DNA from: an uncultured Lewinella sp.
GTDB lineage: Bacteria; Bacteroidota; Bacteroidia; Chitinophagales; Saprospiraceae
Assembly: GCA_913057785.1 (NCBI GenBank)
Contig: CAJXPD010000101.1
Span: forward strand, 1 to 33,368
Length of the DNA stretch: 33,368 nt
Reading direction: 5' to 3'
The stretch's first letter is position 1; every line of letters begins with the position of its first letter. Below are positions 1-7,608 of this stretch, piece after piece. A program made the translations under genes and the position numbers. A model generated the notes under the pieces. The model was given only the letters and a program-made list of their open reading frames with translations. It searched no databases and was not told the DNA's origin.

Positions 1-2
1 CC

Positions 3-1388
3 AAATCCCTTTGGATAGAGAAAGTGGTGCTTACCAATTTCAAGGCATTCGAAAGTCTAACCCTAGACTTTCCCGATACCAGTACGCAATTAAATACTCG
101 GCAATTAAAAACTGACACCAGTCGCCCCTGGCTGGCACTTCTAGGAGAAAATGGCGTCGGTAAAAGTTCCATCTCCCAAGCCATTGCCTTGACTTTGATG
201 GGTAAGCGTAAGTTACAATCTATGGATTTGGATCTCAATGGCTTCATCCGCTTTCACCAACCCAAAGCCACAGTAGAAGTGTATCTGCTAAATCGGGAAG
301 AACCAATTGTACTGGAAATTATTCGGGATGAGGATAGTGGTTCTTTCACCTTAAACGAAGAAACACCACAGGTATTAATGATGGCCTATGGGGCCACCCG
401 ACTTCCCAGTCAGAAGACCATCCTAGGCGAAGATGAAAAGAGTTTCATACGGACTAGCAACCTCTTTGATCCCAATGCTAAGCTGGGGAATGGATTTAAA
501 TGGTTGGGGGATCATGAGCAGGTGCCGGAGAACATTTTCCTCCCTTTAAAAGAAGGATTGACCAATCTTTTACAGCTAGAAGAAGGGCAAGAGATAACAC
601 GAGATCCTATTACAAAGCAACTATTGCTGGAGGAAGATGTCCCAGGTCAGGTAGCCAAAAAGACAACGCCTTTCAAATACCTAAGTAGTGGGTATCAGAC
701 TGTATTAGCCATCACGCTTGACATCATGATGGGTACTGCCGAACTCCTGAAGAACCTCGACACCGATGAGTCCAGCGATGCGACCTACTCTCTCCTGGAT
801 GTGGCAGGCATTGTGATGATCGATGAGATTGGTGTGCACCTACACCCAAGATGGAAGATGCGCATCGTAAAAACGCTCAAGCGGACTTTTCCTAAAATGA
901 GTTTCATCATTACCACCCACGAGCCGCTCTGTCTAAGAGGGCTTAAGAAGGGTGAAGTGGCTGTTCTGCAAAGAGACAAAGACCAGAAAAGCAAGATTGA
1001 TATCCAAACTGAAGGCCTTCCTTCCGTGCAGCAACTAAGTATTCAAGAGCTGCTTACCTCTACCTTCTTCGGCCTGAATTCCATCATGGATCCAGAGGTG
1101 GAAAAGAAATACGATGAGTACTATAAACTATTAGCTGTCGCAGAGTTGGGAGATACGGAAGAAAAAGATGAGCGGCAGAAAAAACTGAAGCAACTGAAAG
1201 ATGAGTTGGAAGGCGCCAACCTAAAACTGGGCAATACCATAACAGAAGAAGTCGAGTACAAATTGATCGAGGATAAGGTTGCATTGGCGAAATCGAAGAA
1301 AGACATCTTTGAGAAAATAGAAGATACCGATCGAAAGAAGATTATCGATACTTGGGATAAGGTCTTATCCTCTTCTTCAGATCAATAA
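3..1388 (+). CDS. AAA/ABC-type ATPase, PtuA-like (5'-partial)
   Basis: ATP-binding protein of the SMC/RecF/OLD-like group (AAA_15/AAA_21 type) that in defence systems pairs with a nuclease. Numbered from the GTG at 24, the Walker A motif GENGVGKS is at residues 41-48, an ABC-signature-like LSSGYQ at 220-225, the Walker B with catalytic D267-E268 in VMIDEIGVHLHP, and the H-loop histidine at 299 in TTHEP. The last ~90 residues are charged and helical, probably coiled coil. The first residues (VVLTNFKAFESLTLDF) match the usual beginning of such ATPases, but the frame stays open to the window edge (KSLWIEK precedes). The real start therefore probably lies upstream and the GTG is not trusted. The stop is 24 nt before the HNH gene, so they are very likely co-transcribed. 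The ATPase family is clear; the PtuA assignment rests mainly on the HNH neighbour. Confidence 0.85.
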   Translation, partial: KSLWIEKVVLTNFKAFESLTLDFPDTSTQLNTRQLKTDTSRPWLALLGENGVGKSSISQAIALTLMGKRKLQSMDLDLNGFIRFHQPKATVEVYLLNREEPIVLEIIRDEDSGSFTLNEETPQVLMMAYGATRLPSQKTILGEDEKSFIRTSNLFDPNAKLGNGFKWLGDHEQVPENIFLPLKEGLTNLLQLEEGQEITRDPITKQLLLEEDVPGQVAKKTTPFKYLSSGYQTVLAITLDIMMGTAELLKNLDTDESSDATYSLLDVAGIVMIDEIGVHLHPRWKMRIVKTLKRTFPKMSFIITTHEPLCLRGLKKGEVAVLQRDKDQKSKIDIQTEGLPSVQQLSIQELLTSTFFGLNSIMDPEVEKKYDEYYKLLAVAELGDTEEKDERQKKLKQLKDELEGANLKLGNTITEEVEYKLIEDKVALAKSKKDIFEKIEDTDRKKIIDTWDKVLSSSSDQ

Positions 1389-1412
1389 TTAATGCTGTCA
1401 AAGTAAAGCGCC

Positions 1413-2861
1413 ATGATCCAGATACCGAAGCCCAAGAAGGAAGATGTCTTAGATACAGATCTTCTACAAAAAGCGCAGAACGAAGCAGATGCGGCCATCA
1501 CACATTACATTGATGAGATTAAGCGGTGTAATCAAGCTATTCGTGCTAAAGTTAAACTATTGGAAGACGACCAATTGATCGAAAAACTGAAGCTTCACTT
1601 CCAAGCAGAAGAAACCGATACACAGGAAATTATCACGGAAGTTGTTGATAACATCAAAAATACAAGGAAGGGAAACAAGCCTGCTGGACATATTCAGGAA
1701 TATGCCACCCTATACCCTTTACTCAAAAGACTCCAATCAAGCGTTAAAAAGCTAGCCAGAAAGCTGGAAAAACAGGGCACCAACGCCAATCTACTCAAAA
1801 CGGCCAAGGAGCAGGTCGAGGAGCTAGGACTTAAGCTACAAGCTTATGGAAAGTTCTCCTTCTATAAGAACGACACTCTGGTCAGCGAATTGCAACGCAA
1901 TTTCTTCCTGAAGTGTGCCTACTGCGAAAGTAGCTTCGTTCACGTCTCTCCAGCCGATATTGAGCATTTTCGTCCCAAATCTGCCGTCAAGATTGATGAA
2001 AAGACCGGAAAGGAAAAGGTCCTGGAGCTCAAGCCTGGCTACTATTGGCTAGCCGCCGATTGGGACAATCTCCTGCTTTCTTGTATCGACTGCAATCGCC
2101 GCCGTAACCAAGAGGATATCGATGGGGACGGCGAAACGGCTACCGGAAAGGCTACGATTTTCCCCTTAGCAGATGAAGCGGATCGCGTTCGAGACCATGA
2201 CACCTGGGAAGACATGATAGCCAAGGTGCAGCAGGAGGAAAAGAGTCGATTGTTACTCAATCCCTGTGTAGATGATCCGGCAAAACACCTGAAATTTGAA
2301 ATGCGCTATGATGATGAGGGGCAAGTACAAGGGGTTTTCGCCGTGGCATTAAATGATAGTCAGAAAGGGCAGAAATCTATCAATGTTTATGGCTTGAACC
2401 GAGCCGGGCTGGTATGGGCCAGAACACGTGAGGCCCTAAATCTTCAAAATGACTTCTTTGCTTTAATCGTAAGCATCAAGGGCTATCTGAGAATGCGCAA
2501 AATGGAGGGGGAGTTAAAGGTCCTCCAAGAAGAATTGGGTAATGTAGCTAATCCAAGTGTCCAAAATCGACTCAAGAAGCTAACTCGTGAGTTAATCACG
2601 GATGCGGAAGAGAATCAAAAGAAATCCCTACAAGATGTGGAGACCGCCATCGGCCTCATCTTAGAAAAGCTGCAGGCGGACCAACCTTATCTCGCCATGA
2701 AAAGGGATTTGATCCAGCACGATATCCAAGAATGGGGCCCAATGAAGGAAATGTTGGACAAAGGGTTGATGAAAGCAGAGCACTTAGTCCAGATCTTAAA
2801 TAAAGTAAAACCTTCAGCACTGAAAGCGGCCTTAGCTCGAGAAGATGAGTCTCCGACATAG
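1413..2861 (+). CDS. HNH endonuclease, PtuB/TIGR02646-like, long form
   Basis: Predicted metal-dependent HNH nuclease, probably the effector of the ATPase–nuclease pair. The core has a CxxC at C168/C171 (CAYCE), the catalytic-type DIEHFRPKS with H185, the conserved YYWLAADWDNLLLSC stretch, and a second CxxC at C224/C227 followed by N228 (CNRRRN). This order is the signature of the HNH proteins that accompany ATPases in Septu and some retron systems. At 482 residues it is much longer than I expect for the family. About 165 residues of charged helix precede the core, and roughly 200 residues follow it, also largely helical, so it may have extra oligomerisation or partner-binding parts. The ATG at 1413 is the first plausible start after the upstream stop. 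The nuclease call is strong; the defence role is inferred from the pairing. Confidence 0.85.
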   Translation: MIQIPKPKKEDVLDTDLLQKAQNEADAAITHYIDEIKRCNQAIRAKVKLLEDDQLIEKLKLHFQAEETDTQEIITEVVDNIKNTRKGNKPAGHIQEYATLYPLLKRLQSSVKKLARKLEKQGTNANLLKTAKEQVEELGLKLQAYGKFSFYKNDTLVSELQRNFFLKCAYCESSFVHVSPADIEHFRPKSAVKIDEKTGKEKVLELKPGYYWLAADWDNLLLSCIDCNRRRNQEDIDGDGETATGKATIFPLADEADRVRDHDTWEDMIAKVQQEEKSRLLLNPCVDDPAKHLKFEMRYDDEGQVQGVFAVALNDSQKGQKSINVYGLNRAGLVWARTREALNLQNDFFALIVSIKGYLRMRKMEGELKVLQEELGNVANPSVQNRLKKLTRELITDAEENQKKSLQDVETAIGLILEKLQADQPYLAMKRDLIQHDIQEWGPMKEMLDKGLMKAEHLVQILNKVKPSALKAALAREDESPT

Positions 2862-2905
2862 ACCTCCTATTTCCCTAAATAAGGATATTTCGCTATATTT
2901 AAGAA

Positions 2906-2923
2906 CTTGATCTAAAGATCAGG
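2906..2923 (+). other. small hairpin in the HNH–membrane gene gap
   Basis: CTTGATC and GATCAGG pair around a TAAA loop (7 bp including one G-U). No T-tract follows, so this is not a convincing terminator. It lies in the 155-bp gap before the membrane-protein gene and might shape an mRNA leader or processing site. It may also be chance. Confidence 0.25.
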
Positions 2924-3016
2924 CTGTATCCAAAAATTGCCTTTCAACGTTCTCCTCGTGTTCAGTTCTCAAATGTCTTCTCCTTTGTATCCCTATTAAA
3001 AGCTAAAAACTTTATC

Positions 3017-4156
3017 ATGGCCAATACCAGAACCCTACGAGGGAAAGTATACGACAAGACTAGTAATGCACGCTACGTAGATGCCACTGTCAAGTTAGAA
3101 CCCGTAAAGGGGGTAAGTGGCGAAACGACCTTCATTGATACCGATCGAAACGGAGAATTCACCTTAGACCTATCCGACGAAAAGAAATTCCCGGAAGGTG
3201 ATTATACCTTATCTGTTTATCACGATGATGCGATTATGGAGCGGGATGAAAGCACCATCTCGGTTCCTATGGAAGTAGGTAAAAGCTTCAGTAATATCCC
3301 AATGCTGAGCCGAGATCAATTTTCCCAACCGGCAGGAATTGGCTTCGGTGCCACCCTGGTCATTCTACTGCTTGCAGTGAGTGGATTCTATTCCTATTGG
3401 CATATCCAATATCCGGTCCCTCTAGATGCACAGGTAGCTAAATTGGTGGAAATGTTGGAGAAATACCAGGATCAGGAAGGAGAAAGCATGCTTTTGGGAT
3501 CCGACGTTCAGGTTTCCGTTGTGCAGGACTCCACCCTAAGCACTCCGGATTCGATCACCTTAACTGCCACTGCTGCCCCTGGAAATAGTTTCGTAATGAA
3601 TACCCTGGATACCATGCGTATCATTGCCATGCATACCTTAGCGCAGGAAAAGCTAGACTCTTCCGATTTTGGTAAAGCCTACCTCTTTCTGATCGACGAA
3701 GCGCAAAGGGCTGCTGAGAGAGGCAACGCAGCAGAGCTCAAGCTGCTATTGAAGGAAATACGGGAAGAGAGCAGTCAAAAGCCCAATAATTTCTTTTGGG
3801 ATATTTACCCCATGAGAATGTTGGAAATCCTGCTTTGGGCGTTGATGGCCACTTTGCTCCGATTAATCATCAATACAGGTTACTACCTTTTCCGGAAGCG
3901 GTTTATCAAATCTGGCATTTATCATAGCCTGGGCCTCATCTTCACGGTTCCCATTCTGGCACTACTCCTTTCCATTGTGCTATCCTTTATAAAGATTAAT
4001 GTTGCCTTTGGGGAGGCAGAGTTGAATTTAGACCTTACCAATATCTACATTTCCATCTTGGTAGCCACCTTCATTGGTTTATCTCCTTGGAAAGCCTGGG
4101 ATTATTTGAATGACTTGGCCGATTCTTTGTTTAAGCGCTTGAATACCACGGACTAA
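3017..4156 (+). CDS. four-helix membrane protein with N-terminal carboxypeptidase-regulatory-like domain
   Basis: I do not recognise a named family. Residues 5-95 look like a CarboxypepD_reg/Ig-like beta-sandwich: LRGKVYDK, then a DTDRNGEFTLDL turn, then GDYTLSVYHDD. A hydrophobic helix follows at ~106-126, then a ~135-residue soluble part with a serine/threonine-rich strand region and a helical pair. Three more helices lie at ~267-292, ~303-325 and ~341-358, with a short amphipathic tail. The basic RKRFIK after helix 2 predicts that face to be cytoplasmic. That places the beta-sandwich in the cytoplasm and residues 130-260 outside. There is no signal peptide. It lies 155 bp after the HNH gene on the same strand and is closed by the terminator at 4187. 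It could be the membrane sensor or effector of the ATPase–HNH locus, or an unrelated membrane protein. The topology is inferred from composition alone. Confidence 0.75.
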   Translation: MANTRTLRGKVYDKTSNARYVDATVKLEPVKGVSGETTFIDTDRNGEFTLDLSDEKKFPEGDYTLSVYHDDAIMERDESTISVPMEVGKSFSNIPMLSRDQFSQPAGIGFGATLVILLLAVSGFYSYWHIQYPVPLDAQVAKLVEMLEKYQDQEGESMLLGSDVQVSVVQDSTLSTPDSITLTATAAPGNSFVMNTLDTMRIIAMHTLAQEKLDSSDFGKAYLFLIDEAQRAAERGNAAELKLLLKEIREESSQKPNNFFWDIYPMRMLEILLWALMATLLRLIINTGYYLFRKRFIKSGIYHSLGLIFTVPILALLLSIVLSFIKINVAFGEAELNLDLTNIYISILVATFIGLSPWKAWDYLNDLADSLFKRLNTTD

Positions 4157-4186
4157 TAGTGAATATTGATGGAGTTGTAAAAACTA

Positions 4187-4220
4187 GAAGGGCGGTGTCG
4201 ATTTACCGGCACCGCCCTTC
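4187..4220. terminator. bidirectional terminator
   Basis: GAAGGGCGGTG (4187-4197) pairs perfectly with CACCGCCCTTC (4210-4220). The stem extends inward by one G-U and two G-C pairs to a 6-nt loop. TTAT follows on the plus strand, and a T-rich stretch (opposite TAAAAACTAG) follows on the minus strand. It sits between the convergent ends of the membrane-protein gene and the DUF2911 gene and can serve both. Confidence 0.85.
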
Positions 4221-4265
4221 TTATAGGTGTAGGCCCGCATAAGGCCCCTTCAGTTCTATTGCTTT

Positions 4266-5141
4266 CTATCGCGTTCTGGACTCCCAATCTGCTACCATAC
4301 GCTCAATTCTAGATTTGGAGTTACGGTAAAAGCGATCTTTCTCATCAGCTTGCCCAGCTTCAGCAGCTTTCTTAGCGCTTTCTATTGCCGCCGGATAGTC
4401 TTCCATAGCCGCCTGAATACGGGCTTTAATCCACCAATTGCTAGAGTGGCTGAATAGGTTGGTAGATTCATCAGCATAGGCCAAAGCCTGCTTGCCGTAT
4501 TTGCTGCTTTCCGATAAAAGATCGGCAGCCTGCGCATAGGTTTTCCAACGATCTTCCTCTGAAGTTTGCAAAAGGGCAGAATTCAATTGCGTTTCCAATT
4601 GGTTGAGTAGGTCAGATTGGAAACGGATATATACTCTTGTATGTCCCCATCCCAGACGAATGTAACCCTGGTCAATTTCCTGCTCTACCACTGTATAGTT
4701 CAGTCGTTCCTCATTTACTTTTGACTCTTGCATGCCCACTTCCACGCGCAAAGCATCTTGTTCTTTATCATAAGAGTAGGCGCCCCATTGGTCAGCAACT
4801 TTATTGAAGATGGCCGTCCATTTACCCTCTTCTTTAGGAATCAAGAAAAAGGAATACTTACCCTGTGGCAAAGACTTTCCTTCGACCTTGACAGGAGTTG
4901 AGAATTCAACGGTAGTAGCTTCATTGGCACCGGCCCTCCACAATTGATTGTACGGTTCCAACTCCCCCCATATCTCTCGGCCCTTGACCGCTGGACTAGA
5001 GTAACTAATGTTAACTGTTGTATAAGCGATCGTGTAGGACACACTTGCTCTGGGGCTTTTCCTAGGCAGATCCATTTGTGCTGTGAGCAGATTTCCAAAG
5101 CAACAAAGGAACATGAAGGTTAGAATTGATCTAGTGTTCAT
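4266..5141 (-). CDS. secreted DUF2911 protein with helical C-terminal part
   Basis: Exported protein of unknown function. A signal peptide ends at about LLTAQ, residues 1-21. DUF2911 follows at ~25-185, recognisable from PRASVSYTIAYTTVNISYSSPAVKGREIWG, LWRAGANEATTVEFS and GKYSFFLIP. Residues ~185-291 are alpha-helical and rich in alanine and tyrosine, like degenerate TPR hairpins. DUF2911 proteins are common in Bacteroidota and have no assigned reaction. The gene stands alone: it shares a terminator with the convergent defence-like locus and is divergent from the REC–LytS gene. The ATG at 5141 gives a clean signal peptide, so the start is well supported. Confidence 0.88.
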   Translation of the reverse strand: MNTRSILTFMFLCCFGNLLTAQMDLPRKSPRASVSYTIAYTTVNISYSSPAVKGREIWGELEPYNQLWRAGANEATTVEFSTPVKVEGKSLPQGKYSFFLIPKEEGKWTAIFNKVADQWGAYSYDKEQDALRVEVGMQESKVNEERLNYTVVEQEIDQGYIRLGWGHTRVYIRFQSDLLNQLETQLNSALLQTSEEDRWKTYAQAADLLSESSKYGKQALAYADESTNLFSHSSNWWIKARIQAAMEDYPAAIESAKKAAEAGQADEKDRFYRNSKSRIERMVADWESRTR

Positions 5142-5471
5142 TTCAGTAATTTTTCAGATTTGGAACTGATGCTAAACTTCACGATCAGTACGGTTAGCTG
5201 AAGTCTTAAATCAGTTCTTGGTATGGAGACATGTAAAGCACTTGGCGTCCCGCTCTTGAATTTCGTAGCAAAGTAAATGAAATGCTACCTTGTATAAAAA
5301 GGAATGATCAAGAAAAAAGTTGAGTGGCTTTCCCTCTATTCCGTCACGAGCTGGCATTTTCCAGCTCTTTTCTTATTTTTGTTTGAAACTTTCTCGCCTG
5401 ATCAACTTCTGCGTTAGTAGGCTAGCTTGGTGATGGCTAGCTCATCTTTCACCTAATAATTGAATAGAAAC
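5142..5471. other. 330-bp divergent intergenic region
   Basis: Separates the DUF2911 gene (-) from the REC–LytS gene (+). I found no protein-like reading frame. The only clear structure is the plus-strand hairpin with a T-tract at 5348-5381. A weak minus-strand box (reverse complement TTACTTTG, one base off TAnnTTTG) lies at 5269-5276 and could belong to the DUF2911 promoter. Confidence 0.5.
5348..5381 (+). terminator. terminator-like hairpin upstream of REC–LytS gene
   Basis: GAGCTGG (5348-5354) and CCAGCTC (5361-5367) form a perfect 7-bp stem with loop CATTTT, followed by TTTTCTTATTTTTG. This is a textbook plus-strand intrinsic terminator, yet no gene ends upstream on that strand. It could end a small RNA from the divergent region or attenuate the REC–LytS leader. 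The end of the T-tract (5374-5381, TATTTTTG) also fits the Bacteroidota -7 box, but no -33 element lies at the right distance. Confidence 0.55.
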
Positions 5472-6485
5472 ATGGCATCCCCTTTTCACATCCTTTACGT
5501 AGATGACGAAGAAGATAATCTTATTGCCTTCAAGGCTGTTTTTCGTCGGCACTTCCAGGTTCATCTGGCGCAAAGTGGACAGGATGCCCTCAACCTTCTG
5601 GATCAGCAAAACATCGATTTAATCATCAGTGATCAGCGAATGCCTAAAATGACTGGCGTGGAGCTGCTGGAGCAAGTGAGGGTTCGATTTCCGGACATTA
5701 TCCGGATGGTGTTGACTGGATATAGTGATGTACAAGCTATTATCGATGCCATTAATAAGGGCAAGATTTACCACTATATTACTAAACCCTGGGATGTAGA
5801 TGAGCTGAAGATCATTATGGAGAATGCGCTGGAGACCTACATGCTCAAGAAGAAAAATAAAAAACTAGAAGAAGAGAAAACCAGTCTACAACTCCAAAAT
5901 GAGCGAATGGAAAAGGAAAATATTCTTTCTCAGTTTTCCATTCTAAAAAACCAAATCAATCCTCACTTCCTCTTCAACAGCATGAACATCTTGGCTGCCC
6001 TCATTCCTTCAGATCCGGATAAGGCGGTAGCTTTCACTACCCGCTTTGCTAAACTGTATCGGAAAGTATTGGAATTGAGAGATCAGCTCATCATACCTCT
6101 TTCTCAAGAGCTGGAATTTGTTGATTCCTTTCTTTTTCTCCAAAAAATGCGCTTCGCTGATAGTCTGATTGTGAATTACGAAATTGAACCCAGACATCAA
6201 GAGAGCTGCCTCCCGCCCTTTGCGCTGCAATTGCTGGTAGAAAATGCGATCAAACACAACATTGTTTCTGAAGATCAACCGCTCACCATTCACATTTTCA
6301 CCGAAGGTGACACCCTACAAGTGGTGAACAATCTACAGCTTCGGGGTTCCGTAGAAGATTCAACAGGTATTGGCTTGGCCAATCTGCAGGCACGCTATGA
6401 GATGATCGCGAAACAACAAATATTCACTGGTCAAGAAGGGGAACAATATGTAACGCGACTTCCCTTGTTGGTGGAGGAAGATTAA
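5472..6485 (+). CDS. REC–LytS-type hybrid histidine kinase
   Basis: Soluble signalling protein with the receiver first and the kinase second. The REC domain (residues 5-120) has acidic D11/D12, phospho-acceptor D54 in IISDQRMPKMTG, T82 and K105 in YITKPWD. A coiled coil at ~118-152 leads into a His_kinase (PF06580) domain with H165 in NPHFLFN. The HATPase part has N258 in LLVENAIKHN and the G-box GIGLANL at 299-305. There is no membrane segment. I chose the ATG at 5472 over a TTG at 5460 because it starts directly before the REC fold. The LytTR regulator 219 bp downstream is the obvious phosphoryl acceptor. Phosphorylation of its own REC domain by another kinase would add an upstream input layer. 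Confidence 0.92.
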   Translation: MASPFHILYVDDEEDNLIAFKAVFRRHFQVHLAQSGQDALNLLDQQNIDLIISDQRMPKMTGVELLEQVRVRFPDIIRMVLTGYSDVQAIIDAINKGKIYHYITKPWDVDELKIIMENALETYMLKKKNKKLEEEKTSLQLQNERMEKENILSQFSILKNQINPHFLFNSMNILAALIPSDPDKAVAFTTRFAKLYRKVLELRDQLIIPLSQELEFVDSFLFLQKMRFADSLIVNYEIEPRHQESCLPPFALQLLVENAIKHNIVSEDQPLTIHIFTEGDTLQVVNNLQLRGSVEDSTGIGLANLQARYEMIAKQQIFTGQEGEQYVTRLPLLVEED

Positions 6486-6601
6486 GGTCGTACCAGGGGC
6501 AAAGTACGCCACTGATAAAGGAAGAACCTTTCTACAAACCCTCATTCAAGGAGTCTACTTTACCATTTTACTACAGCTATTACCCAATTCACTCCCAAAA
6601 G

Positions 6602-6633
6602 TTGTACATTTCAGGTACTTGAAGATAGCTTTG
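6602..6633 (+). promoter_or_regulatory. Bacteroidota-type promoter for the LytTR gene
   Basis: TTG (6602-6604), a 21-bp spacer, then TAGCTTTG (6626-6633), matching the -33/-7 (TAnnTTTG) consensus. Transcription would start near 6640, giving a ~65-nt leader. The leader contains an ATGATGA/TCATCAT inverted repeat at 6650-6676. This suggests the regulator can be transcribed apart from the kinase. Confidence 0.55.
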
Positions 6634-6704
6634 AGGTATCAATACTCAAATGATGATCTCCTTTAGTTTTCATCATACCCTAAATACCCAAACCTTACCC
6701 TATT

Positions 6705-7457
6705 ATGAGAGCTATTATAGTTGAAGATGAAAAACACGCCCGGGACAATCTCGAAAAGTTGCTCTTAGAACTAGACCCAGAATTGGATATCCAAGCCAAG
6801 ATGGATACGGTTAGTAAGACGGTAGACTGGCTGACGAATAACGAGACTGATCTCATTTTCTTAGACATCCACCTTGCTGATGACTTAAGCTTCAAGATCT
6901 TTGAAAAGATCAAAGTGACCACCCCTATCATCTTTACTACCGCCTACGACCAATACGCGCTGAAGGCCTTTAAGGTGAACAGTGTAGACTATCTTCTAAA
7001 ACCCATAGAGAAAGAAGAACTCTCCCAAAGCCTAGACAAATACCGAAGCACTCAGGCTCCCCAGCAGGAGCTGAACGTGGAAAAGATCCGAGAGATCATC
7101 AATGAAAAGGATAAAGTGTATCAGCAGCGCTTTGTCGTGTCCAGACGCGATAAGATACTCAGCGTGAAGATCGAAGACATCGCCTACTTTGAAGGAGAAG
7201 ATCGCTATGTCTATTTAAACCGCAAGGACGGTACCAAATACATCATCGACTATAAACTGGCTGATCTGGAAGAATTGTTAGACCCCAGTATTTTTTTCCG
7301 ACTAAACCGCAGTTTCATTGCTCACTTCGAATCGATCGAAAAGATTACTTCCATGTCTAAGAGTCGGGTTAAAGTGGATCTCAAACCCAGTGCTAGCCGC
7401 GATATCGTGGTCAGTTCAGCGAATACCAGAAGCTTCAAAGCCTGGCTCAATAAATAG
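6705..7457 (+). CDS. LytTR-family response regulator
   Basis: DNA-binding response regulator of the LytR/AlgR class. The N-terminal REC domain (1-118) has acidic E7/D8, phospho-acceptor D54 in IFLDIHLADD, a T/S in FTTAYDQYALKAF and K in YLLKPI. A linker follows to ~140. The LytTR domain covers ~140-245, seen in VSRRDKILSVKIEDIAYFEGEDRYVYL and FFRLNRSFIAHFESIEKI. The length is typical. It follows the REC–LytS kinase on the same strand and is very probably its target regulator, but it carries its own promoter-like element. LytTR proteins bind imperfect direct repeats; I could not identify a target site here. Confidence 0.93.
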   Translation: MRAIIVEDEKHARDNLEKLLLELDPELDIQAKMDTVSKTVDWLTNNETDLIFLDIHLADDLSFKIFEKIKVTTPIIFTTAYDQYALKAFKVNSVDYLLKPIEKEELSQSLDKYRSTQAPQQELNVEKIREIINEKDKVYQQRFVVSRRDKILSVKIEDIAYFEGEDRYVYLNRKDGTKYIIDYKLADLEELLDPSIFFRLNRSFIAHFESIEKITSMSKSRVKVDLKPSASRDIVVSSANTRSFKAWLNK

Positions 7458-7461
7458 TTAA

Positions 7462-7593
7462 AGGTTTAGAGTTCAGAGGATAAAGTTGAAAGTTTAAGGG
7501 GTCTGCAGGACAATCGCTTTTTTGATTTCAAATGCTCCCTTAAACTTTCAACTCATTAACCTTAAACATCTCCCAACTCATAACTCTAAACCT
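7462..7593. repeat. nested inverted repeat between convergent genes
   Basis: Two pairs of arms are nested. The outer pair is AGGTTTAGAGTT (7462-7473) with AACTCTAAACCT (7582-7593). The inner pair is AGTTGAAAGTTTAAGGG (7484-7500) with CCCTTAAACTTTCAACT (7537-7553), 17 bp without a mismatch. The loop (7501-7536) includes a T6 run. It fills the gap between the convergent LytTR and sigma-coupled barrel genes and may terminate both. Its AT-rich wording resembles the short palindromic intergenic repeats seen in many Bacteroidota genomes. Confidence 0.85.
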
Positions 7594-7608
7594 CTATTTA
7601 ACCACCAA

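Noticed and set aside
5374..5381. TATTTTTG read as a -7 promoter box for the REC–LytS gene
   Set aside because: No -33 element is found at 19-22 bp; the bases are better explained as the T-tract of the hairpin before them.
5460..5471. TTG start for the REC–LytS kinase four codons upstream
   Set aside because: ATG 5472 directly precedes the receiver fold and the four extra residues add nothing recognisable.
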